Shown here: one piece after another, positions 5,386 to 11,802 of the stretch
How the letters are laid out: each line of letters starts with the position of its first letter
Position numbering within the stretch: the stretch's first letter is position 1
DNA from: Thermoguttaceae bacterium
GTDB lineage: Bacteria; Planctomycetota; Planctomycetia; Pirellulales; Thermoguttaceae
Assembly (NCBI GenBank): GCA_017454585.1
Contig: JAFTCU010000043.1
Coordinates: forward strand, 1-12,845
Direction: 5' to 3'
Length of the DNA stretch: 12,845 nt
Notes under the pieces: generated by a model
What the model was told of the DNA's origin: nothing
The model's input: only the letters and a program-made list of their open reading frames with translations
Database searches by the model: none
Made by a program: the position numbers and the translations under genes

Positions 5386-7923
5386 TTATTTCTTTCGCCA
5401 GTAAAGCAACCCCGCAGCGCCCAGCAGGAGCAAGGCCCACGTGGACGGTTCCGGAAGCTGGTCGTATCGATCGCCGAAAACCAGCAGCGTGTCGCTATTC
5501 AGAAGCGTCAGGTTCCAGTAATTATCCGTCCCTTCGATCATCATTTGGGAAAAGTCGAAAGTATTCTCATCTCCACTGGCCATCAAGTATTTACTCAGCG
5601 GGATCGTGTCGCCGAGGGCGTACTCATTTTCCGTATCGATAAGCAGGGACGTGTTGGTGAAATTCAGGCCCGCGGCGGTGATTTTGTCCAGATTATCGTC
5701 CGTCAGACGCAGTTCGCCGCCCGTCTGGGTGTAGGTCCCGCCGACAGTCAGCGGCCCGTCCACCTGGACCGTTCCGCCATCGACAGTCAGGTTATTGGAG
5801 ACCGAGGGATTGGTGGAGCCGTTCTTCTGGAAGACCAGTTTTCCGCCCGTCATTGTAAAGTAGCCGGAAGGATCCTTGAGCGTCGTGACCGCCAGCGTAC
5901 CGCCGGAAAGCTCCATCAGGTCGGTTTTGCCGTCCACGAGGTGTGCGTCCGAATCGCCTAACGTGAGCGTTTGCGTGGTAAACGTTCCGCCGGTCTGAGA
6001 GACGAAGCCTTTGCCGCGGTAACCATTGGACGAGTTGTAGGCGCCAATGGTCGTCGTGGTAACGTTCAGCGTACCGTCGGCCATGTTGACGATCCCATTG
6101 GGTGTAACAGAAGTACTGTTGCCAACGACCAGATTCCCGATCGTCGCGGTCCCGCCGTTCTGGTTGTAGGTTCCCGTTGCTTTATACTGACCGACCGTGA
6201 ACGAGCTGTTCGCTTTGAGCGTACCGGAGTTGAGCGTTAAGGTTCCATCTTCGCCGTCGTTTCCGACATAAGCGTTGGCCGTAAGGGTCATGCTTCCGCC
6301 GTCGATCGTGGCCGCGCTTCCGCTTCCGCCGTTTCCGACCGACAGGAGCCGCAGATTGACCATCCCGCCTTCCGCAACATTAAGCGCACTGGTGTAGAGC
6401 CGGAAGTCGTTGGAGCCGCTGGTCGCGGAGGTGAAATCGATCTTCCCGCCGTTCTCCACGTTGATCGTCTGGCCCTGCAAGCGCACCGCAGTGCTGTAGT
6501 TCACCATCAGCGTCGCGCCGTCCTCAATGGTGACGGTCCCTCCTCTTCCCAGTGGCGTCTGAGTCGCCGTGCCGTTGATCTGGAGCGTACCCTCGGAGAT
6601 CGTCACCCCGTCGATGAATGTGTTCGCTCCGGTCATCGTCAGCGTTCCAGCCCCGGTCTTGAGGATGGAGGCGGAGCCGGTTTCATGCAGCAGAGTGTTT
6701 GTCAGCTGGAGCACCGTATTCGCGTCTGTTTCAAACTCGGTTGCGCCGGTCACGCGCATACGGAATTTGGAAGAAATCGTTGAAACGGTCGGATTCTCAG
6801 CCGTCGCGCCTTCCAGGGCGTGAGACCAGAATTTGACGTTATCCTGCAAAATGTCAAGGTAACCGCCGCCGGACGAAGAGATCGTCGCGCCGTACAAGTT
6901 GAACACGGTATTTCGGAGCGATTCGTTCCCGGCGGCATTGTCCAGTGTGCCGTAGATGTTGAAGGTGTTCGCGGTACCATTATTATAGCCGAGCGAGTCG
7001 TGAATGCCGCAGAGCAAAGTCGCCCCCGCGTTGATGGTGACCTCGCCTTTGAAAAATTTGCTGTTTCCGGGACTGACCGATATCTTGAGCGTCCCCTCTC
7101 TGACCGTCGTGGTGCCGGGATAGTTAGGAAGTTTGGTAAACTCGACCGTCCCCGCCCCGGTCTTGAGGAAGTCAGGGGTACCGCCACCCGTCACGACGTC
7201 TTTCAGTTGCAGCACGGAATTCGCGTCGGCCCCAAATTCGATCTCGCCGGTCACACGGAAATTGATTTTGCCCGAAATCGTCGAAACGGTGGGCGCTTCG
7301 GCCGTGGCGCCGGCCAGAGCGTGGGCCCGGAACTTCACGGTATCCGCCAGAACGTCGAGCGTCCCGCCGCTGGTGCAGGAGATCGTTCCGCCGTACATGT
7401 TGAAGACGGTATTCCGGAGCGATTCGTTCTGGACCGCATTGTCCAGCGTGCCGTAAATGTTGAACGTGTTGGCGGGATTGGCGTTATAGCCGAGCGTGTC
7501 GTGCTTGTTGCAGACCATGCTCGCGCCGGCGGCGATGGTGATCGTGCCGTTGAACAGCTTGCCGCTCCCGGCAGCGCCGTCCAGACGGAGCGTCCCGCCG
7601 TTGATCACCGTGTCTCCGGTATAAGTCGTCGCGACGGAATACACCAGCGTCCCCGCGCCGGTTTTGGTAATGGTCCCCGTGCCGGAGATGCCGGCGACAG
7701 AGGAGGCGTTTTCCGTATCGTTAATAATAAACGTCACGTTGCCGACGCCGCCATCCCCGATCACGATGTTCCCGGTCGGGATCGGATTTTCCGGGTCCGT
7801 GTCGGAATAGGTCACGTCAGCAAAGGCGTGGGAACTCACAAACAGGACTGCCAAAGAAGCAATTCCGCAACATATTAAAAATCTGTGGCAGATGTTTGTG
7901 TTCTTGAAAACGAAGTATCTCAT
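5386..7923 (-). CDS. PEP-CTERM beta-strand-repeat surface protein (distal gene)
   Basis: The product is 845 residues. The start is placed at 7923, not at an in-frame ATG 42 bases upstream, because a strong GGGAGG Shine-Dalgarno (complement of 7931-7937) lies eight bases before 7923 and the signal peptide then sits at the N-terminus (cleavage A-F-A, residues 33-35). The rest is Gly/Thr-rich beta-repeat sequence of the autotransporter-associated type. Three clear units contain (K)-T-G-A-G-T and end G-G-T-L or E-G-T-L, near residues 78-114, 250-285 and 420-452. A 167-residue tandem duplication (122-288 and 289-455) underlies this. The protein ends with P-E-P (824-826), a hydrophobic helix and W-R-K-K, a PEP-CTERM signal cleaved by an exosortase. 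No beta-barrel is present, so it is not a classical autotransporter. It is probably co-transcribed with the gene 81 bases upstream; an adhesin or matrix role is inferred. Confidence 0.88.
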   Translation of the reverse strand: MRYFVFKNTNICHRFLICCGIASLAVLFVSSHAFADVTYSDTDPENPIPTGNIVIGDGGVGNVTFIINDTENASSVAGISGTGTITKTGAGTLVYSVATTYTGDTVINGGTLRLDGAAGSGKLFNGTITIAAGASMVCNKHDTLGYNANPANTFNIYGTLDNAVQNESLRNTVFNMYGGTISCTSGGTLDVLADTVKFRAHALAGATAEAPTVSTISGKINFRVTGEIEFGADANSVLQLKDVVTGGGTPDFLKTGAGTVEFTKLPNYPGTTTVREGTLKISVSPGNSKFFKGEVTINAGATLLCGIHDSLGYNNGTANTFNIYGTLDNAAGNESLRNTVFNLYGATISSSGGGYLDILQDNVKFWSHALEGATAENPTVSTISSKFRMRVTGATEFETDANTVLQLTNTLLHETGSASILKTGAGTLTMTGANTFIDGVTISEGTLQINGTATQTPLGRGGTVTIEDGATLMVNYSTAVRLQGQTINVENGGKIDFTSATSGSNDFRLYTSALNVAEGGMVNLRLLSVGNGGSGSAATIDGGSMTLTANAYVGNDGEDGTLTLNSGTLKANSSFTVGQYKATGTYNQNGGTATIGNLVVGNSTSVTPNGIVNMADGTLNVTTTTIGAYNSSNGYRGKGFVSQTGGTFTTQTLTLGDSDAHLVDGKTDLMELSGGTLAVTTLKDPSGYFTMTGGKLVFQKNGSTNPSVSNNLTVDGGTVQVDGPLTVGGTYTQTGGELRLTDDNLDKITAAGLNFTNTSLLIDTENEYALGDTIPLSKYLMASGDENTFDFSQMMIEGTDNYWNLTLLNSDTLLVFGDRYDQLPEPSTWALLLLGAAGLLYWRKK
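6559..7560 (-). repeat. Tandem duplication of a 167-codon unit inside the 845-aa gene
   Basis: Unit one (7060-7560) and unit two (6559-7059) are in frame with an exact 501-base period. Shared landmarks include C-x-x-H-D-(T/S)-L-G-Y-N (C138 and C305), T-F-N-I-Y-G-T-L-D-N-A, N-E-S-L-R-N-T-V-F-N, A-T-A-E-x-P-T-V-S-T-I-S and L-K-T-G-A-G-T. The copies have diverged at many residues, so the duplication is not very recent. Confidence 0.9.
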
Positions 7924-8004
7924 TTTACTTCCTCCCGACTGGGGCACAGGAAAAAGGGTGCTCATCAGGTTAAACTACTTATCAAAACCGACTGGCGAGG
8001 ATCA

Positions 8005-11000
8005 CTATTTCTTCCGCCAGCAAAGCAGACCGAATACGCCCAGCAGGAGCAAGGCCCAGGTCGCCGGTTCCGGAACATCAGCAGCGGAGTCCGTTACGCC
8101 CACCCAAAACTGATTACCGATTTGGCCATACGTCCACTTGTATCCTTCGCCGACTTCAGGAAATTCGAACGCTGCAGCAATAACATCAAGGACCGTATCG
8201 TCGCTTTGCAGGAACGTCACTTTCTGATCAAGATAATCCAGGGGATTGTCCGTAAAGAACTCGATCGCGCCATCGCCAGCGATATTGCCATCGACGACAA
8301 ACGGTTCCGTCAGATCGTCCAGATAGACTTCCAGGTTCCCGTTCAGGGCCAAGTCACCAACGATTTCGCCTTCCAGGAGGAGTCTGGCGCCTTCTTCAAC
8401 GACGACATTACCGCCGGCCGTTCCGGTCAGGTTAAACACGCCGTCGCCGGCCACCTTAACGTCGCCGTCGCCGCCCAGGGTTCCGCCCCATGTGATCGTT
8501 TTACCTTCTTCCGGAGCGAAAGTGACCGTCTTACCGTCTGCAATGGTCGCGTCCAGATCGGAAGACCAGCTCGCGCCGTTGGTTCCGAACGTTCCGTCGC
8601 CAAGGTTGATGGTGTAAGCGTCATCGGAGGACGTGATCCCGCCGTCGCCGGGGTTGATCGTACCGCCGGAAACGTCGAGTGTGCCGTTGGTGTTGATCTC
8701 GATCGTTTTGGCGTTGAGGACGCCGTCGCCGTCAACGTTAAGCGTTCCGCCATATTTGACCGCGAAAGTATCCGCCGCGTTGACTTCACCTGAACGCAGG
8801 TTGAAGGCGTTCGCCAGCTCGTTGGTTCCGCCCAGGCCGACGGTAAAGGATTCGCCGTCCTGATTGAAGTTGGCGGTTCCGCCAGTGACGTTAAACGTGC
8901 TGGCCCCAGATGAGTTAGCGTTCCATAATCCGGCGGCAGCGTTGGTGTTGAGCGTTCCGCCGGAAAGATTGTACGTACCGGTATAGTTGCCCCAGCCTAA
9001 TTCCAGAACATCGTCAAAAGTCGCGGTTCCGCCTGACTGGGAAATTGTTCCATTGGAAGACGTGCCAATATAGACCGGGGAACCGAATGTCGCTTCTCCG
9101 CCGGTGATATTCATAACAGCATTGTTGTTAGCGCCGCCGACCCGGAAAGAGCCGCTGCCGGGATTGACGACTAATTCTCCGCTGTCAAGGTTGAGCGTCC
9201 CGTTATTGACGAAATTGCCGCTTGCTGTGTAGTTAAACTTTCCGCCGTCGATGGAAAGGGTTCCGCCGTTATTGATGGTAACCGCGCCCGCCGCGTTGTA
9301 AACGCCGCCGGTAACAGCCAGCTCGCTGGAAATGGTCGTTGTATTGTTGGCGTTAAACGTACCGCCGTTGATCGTCATGAGTCCGGGAACGTTATTGCGT
9401 CCGGAAACGGTAACGGCTCCGACAACGGTAAATTCCGCGCCCTTGTTGACCGTCAATACGGTCAGAACGTCCAGACCGCCGCCGCGGTTCAGGGTCGCCG
9501 TTCCGGTTTCGCCGCCGATGCCGTTGCCGACCGTCAGAGACGCAACGCCCAGGGTGCTCCAGTCAACGGTAACGGTTCCATTTGTGGTCAAAATATAGGC
9601 GTTTTTGGTGAACGACGGGCTTGAAGCGCTGTCAATATACGTTTCCGTATAAGGGACGCCGTTGACTTCCCAGTTTGTACCGGTGTAGTACGTGTTGTTG
9701 GTCGCGCCGGTCCAGTAGTAGTTTCCTTCGCCGCCGTTATAAGTAGCTGTCAGGGCGTTTGCAGACGCAGCAACAGTCCAGTCAGCCGGAGCGTTGACGA
9801 TGGTCGGCGTACCAGCAACGGACGTCGCTGTAACCAGATTGAGGGTTTCGCCGTACTTTCCAACGTAGTTGGTGTAGTAAGACATGTCAACGGTTCCGTT
9901 AAGCGTTGCGGCATTGCTGACGGCAAGCGTTCCTTCCGGAACAAACGTCGCATTTGAACCGAGAGTATAAGAACCGACAAGCGAGTTAGTTCCGTTGAGG
10001 ATGCCGCCTTCCTGAACGAACGTTCCGCCGTTCATGTCGATGGAATTACTGGAAACCGTACCGTTTGTCATGTTGAACGAGCTTCGGCCATCCACCGTAA
10101 GGTTTGGCGCGTTGAATTCACCGCCGGCGACGTTGAGGACTCCGCCGTATTTGACGGCAAACGTGTCGGCCGCGTTGACCGTTCCGGAGCTAAGCGTGAA
10201 GACGTTCGCCAGTTCGTTGGTTCCGCCCAGACCGACCGTAAACGATTCGCCGGTCTTGTTGAAATTCGCGGTTCCGCCGTCCACGGTGAACGTACTGATC
10301 CCCGTGGGGTTGCCCGTCCACAGACCCGCGTCGGACGTGGTTGTGAGGGTTCCGCCGGTCAGATTGTATTCGCCGACCGCGCCGTTGCCCCAGCCCAGAT
10401 TCAAAGGCCAGTTGAACGTTGCGTTTCCGCCGGACTGATTGATCGTTCCGGTGTTGGCCGAGACGCCAATATAAGCGGGGGCGTCAACGATGACTTCGCC
10501 GTCTGTAATATTAAGAGAAGCGTTAGAGTAATTTCCGATTCGGATCGAATTGGCGGAAGTAACATTGAACGTTCCGCCGGAAACGTTGATCGAGCCGTTG
10601 GTTTGGATCTGATTGCTGCCGTTGTTGAACGTGAACGATCCATCGGCGACATTTAAATTACCGTCGATGAACAGTCCCGCGCCGGTGGTGGAAACCGTTC
10701 CGCCGTTGACGGTCAGTGCGCCGTTGGCGTTAATGGTTAAAGCCTGCGACAAGGTGAACGTTCCGGAATCCAGGACGTTCATGGCTTTATTCGCCTCGAT
10801 CGTGAGCGTTCCGCCGGATCGGGAGATCGAAGCGGGAGTCGTTCCGCCGCCAATATTCACGCTTTTGATCGCGTTGCCAAGACGGGAGAAGTCCAAATTG
10901 ATCGTTCCGCCTTTGCTGTTGAGGATGTACGCCGTAATGGAATTGCTCGTATCGTCCAATCCGGAAGTCGCAATGGGACCGTACGGAGCGTCGACGTTCC

Positions 11001-11133
11001 AGTTTCCTGTTGCCCAATATGTGTTGCTGGCGGCGCCAGTCCAGTAGTAATCCAGGTCATCCGCCTGAACCGCCGCGACGCCGAACATTACAGCCATCAA
11101 AAGGGCAGCAAACGAAATCGAGTGTTTTGACAT
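8005..11133 (-). CDS. PEP-CTERM beta-strand-repeat surface protein (proximal gene)
   Basis: The product is 1042 residues. The signal peptide (A-A-L-L-M-A-V-M-F-G-V-A-A-V-Q-A, cleavage about residue 24) is followed by D-Y-Y-W-T-G-A, an N-terminal motif common in beta-repeat secreted proteins of PVC bacteria. The body is dense in short G-G-T-(L/F)-(N/T) strands typical of a right-handed beta-helix. The Y-Y-W-T-G-A motif recurs at residue 472, so two large modules are fused. The C-terminus is V-P-E-P (P-E-P at 1021-1023), a hydrophobic stretch and W-R-K-K, a PEP-CTERM sorting signal. The mature chain has almost no cysteine, and no autotransporter barrel is present. The ATG at 11133 has an AGGA Shine-Dalgarno nine bases upstream and a TTGCCA/TATAAT promoter at 11190-11217. 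A surface adhesin or biofilm role is inferred; no catalytic motif is visible. Confidence 0.88.
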   Translation of the reverse strand: MSKHSISFAALLMAVMFGVAAVQADDLDYYWTGAASNTYWATGNWNVDAPYGPIATSGLDDTSNSITAYILNSKGGTINLDFSRLGNAIKSVNIGGGTTPASISRSGGTLTIEANKAMNVLDSGTFTLSQALTINANGALTVNGGTVSTTGAGLFIDGNLNVADGSFTFNNGSNQIQTNGSINVSGGTFNVTSANSIRIGNYSNASLNITDGEVIVDAPAYIGVSANTGTINQSGGNATFNWPLNLGWGNGAVGEYNLTGGTLTTTSDAGLWTGNPTGISTFTVDGGTANFNKTGESFTVGLGGTNELANVFTLSSGTVNAADTFAVKYGGVLNVAGGEFNAPNLTVDGRSSFNMTNGTVSSNSIDMNGGTFVQEGGILNGTNSLVGSYTLGSNATFVPEGTLAVSNAATLNGTVDMSYYTNYVGKYGETLNLVTATSVAGTPTIVNAPADWTVAASANALTATYNGGEGNYYWTGATNNTYYTGTNWEVNGVPYTETYIDSASSPSFTKNAYILTTNGTVTVDWSTLGVASLTVGNGIGGETGTATLNRGGGLDVLTVLTVNKGAEFTVVGAVTVSGRNNVPGLMTINGGTFNANNTTTISSELAVTGGVYNAAGAVTINNGGTLSIDGGKFNYTASGNFVNNGTLNLDSGELVVNPGSGSFRVGGANNNAVMNITGGEATFGSPVYIGTSSNGTISQSGGTATFDDVLELGWGNYTGTYNLSGGTLNTNAAAGLWNANSSGASTFNVTGGTANFNQDGESFTVGLGGTNELANAFNLRSGEVNAADTFAVKYGGTLNVDGDGVLNAKTIEINTNGTLDVSGGTINPGDGGITSSDDAYTINLGDGTFGTNGASWSSDLDATIADGKTVTFAPEEGKTITWGGTLGGDGDVKVAGDGVFNLTGTAGGNVVVEEGARLLLEGEIVGDLALNGNLEVYLDDLTEPFVVDGNIAGDGAIEFFTDNPLDYLDQKVTFLQSDDTVLDVIAAAFEFPEVGEGYKWTYGQIGNQFWVGVTDSAADVPEPATWALLLLGVFGLLCWRKK
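8735..11049 (-). repeat. Internal module duplication in the 1042-aa gene
   Basis: Module one begins near 11049 and module two near 9720, each opening Y-Y-W-T-G-A. The most similar blocks are at about 10130-10258 and 8735-8862. Both encode G-E-S-F-T-V-G-L-G-G-T-N-E-L-A-N followed by V-N-A-A-D-T-F-A-V-K-Y-G-G, with long runs of identical DNA such as GTTGGTTCCGCCCAG. The offset between copies shifts from 1329 to 1395 bases along the gene, so small in-frame insertions have accumulated. Confidence 0.85.
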
Positions 11134-11189
11134 AATAAAAGTTCCTAAAAAAATTATAAAATTTCAATTATTCTTTTTTATTTTATTAT

Positions 11190-11217
11190 ATTATAGACGA
11201 GAATTTCGCTTTGGCAA
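11190..11217 (-). promoter_or_regulatory. Sigma-70-type promoter of the PEP-CTERM gene pair
   Basis: On the - strand TTGCCA (11217-11212) and a perfect TATAAT (11195-11190) are separated by 16 bases, about 57 bases before the start codon at 11133. The leader between them is very A/T-rich. No terminator-like hairpin with a T-run lies in the 81 bases between the two PEP-CTERM genes, so this promoter probably drives both. Confidence 0.75.
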
Positions 11218-11248
11218 CAAAAAAGAAAGAAAAATTTTAAAAAAGTTT

Positions 11249-11287
11249 AAAAAATTTACGGGAGCGACATTTTCAGCGCCGTTCCCG
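11249..11287 (-). terminator. Terminator-like hairpin of the dispersed family
   Basis: On the - strand GGGAACGGCG and TGTCGCTCCC enclose a 7-base CTGAAAA loop, giving nine pairs (two G-U) and one mismatch. TAAATTTTTT follows. It therefore looks like a terminator for a - strand gene ending just upstream, where a TAA lies at 11312-11314. The hairpin aligns with the one at 5341-5369 at 22 of 29 bases, all differences being transitions. Confidence 0.55.
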
Positions 11288-11311
11288 CACGTGTTGTTTG
11301 CGCAAAGGCTC

Positions 11312-11407
11312 TTACTTCTTCAGTTCATCCACACCCTTGCCGGTTTCCTTGTTTGATAACCTGAAAACACGAAAGAGATCGTACAAAGGATGTTCAGCCT
11401 GAAGTAT
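11312..11407 (-). pseudogene. Possible relic of a gene 3' end
   Basis: An open stretch of about 31 codons on the - strand ends in K-G-V-D-E-L-K-K and TAA, 25 bases before a terminator-like hairpin. The intact BNR protein in this window ends K-G-V-D-D-L-K-K and TAA, and the DNA differences in that stretch are mostly at third positions. Upstream the frame is closed by TGA and no further similarity is visible. It may be the scar of a deleted sialidase-like paralogue. Eight residues is too little to exclude chance. Confidence 0.25.
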
Positions 11408-11562
11408 TCTTCACCGAGAAAACCACGATCCTTGCGCTTCGTCGTTTTGATTTTGTTATTCCAATCAAAGCAGTCAAACAAAAACATCACTGGCGCATCT
11501 TTCAGATCTTACGCGTGAGATGAAAGCAACATACACCGATTTCCGCTTTTTAATTATCTTTT

Positions 11563-11619
11563 CGGTATGCGGTTACCGGGTGAACCTTATTTTTCCGGTA
11601 CGCGGTTACCGGATGAACC
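11563..11619. repeat. Direct repeat pair, 33-nt period, with GGTTACC core
   Basis: Copies at 11563-11586 and 11596-11619 match at 22 of 24 bases and both contain CGGTTACCGG or a close variant followed by TGAACC. Each can fold: the second has perfect 6-bp arms CCGGTA/TACCGG around a 6-base loop. No gene is visible around it. The region 11218-11802 otherwise contains only the hairpins and the possible relic listed separately. Confidence 0.75.
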
Positions 11620-11660
11620 AGAAAAAAAAGAGTGAAGTGCGGAGTTCCCACACGTCACTC

Positions 11661-11680
11661 TAACGTCGATGGAAGCGTTT
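11661..11680. repeat. Degenerate copy of the window-start repeat
   Basis: TAACGTCGATGGAAGCGTTT matches TAACGACGCTGGAAGCGTCG (54-73) at 16 of 20 bases, with the palindromic stem partly decayed. It is a weaker member of the same hairpin family. Confidence 0.4.
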
Positions 11681-11696
11681 AAGACCGACTGGCGAG

Positions 11697-11716
11697 CGGT
11701 GGCAGTAATGCCACCG
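11697..11716. repeat. Perfect 8-bp stem-loop downstream of pgk
   Basis: CGGTGGCA and TGCCACCG enclose a 4-base loop (GTAA). On the - strand it lies 87 bases past the pgk stop with no T-run after it, so it could stabilise or weakly end the pgk transcript. A GC-only hairpin, CGGCC/GGCCG at 11747-11761, lies between it and pgk. Confidence 0.5.
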
Positions 11717-11802
11717 TAAAATTCGTCTTCCCAGTCTGGATATTGGCGGCCGGGCCGGCCGAGGACGGCGAGCCACAGTCCCTCCGTATTAATGATTCAG
11801 GC

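Noticed and set aside
6820..7878. 352-codon + strand frame across the PEP-CTERM gene
   Set aside because: It is antisense to the repeat region. Its repeated R-V-V / R-A-V-D pattern simply mirrors the duplicated units.
5386..11133. CRISPR-like or tandem-array interpretation of the repeated GTTCCGCC patterns
   Set aside because: The repeats are irregular in spacing and all in frame, encoding G-G-T/G-G-N beta-strand motifs; there are no constant repeat-spacer units.
11353..11517. Alternative 55-codon - strand frame starting at an ATG near 11490
   Set aside because: No Shine-Dalgarno and no recognisable family; it competes with the adjoining relic frame and neither shows convincing coding character.
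7987..11696. Exact 13-base match ACCGACTGGCGAG at 7987-7999 and 11684-11696
   Set aside because: About one such chance pair is expected in a window this long, and the flanks do not extend the match.
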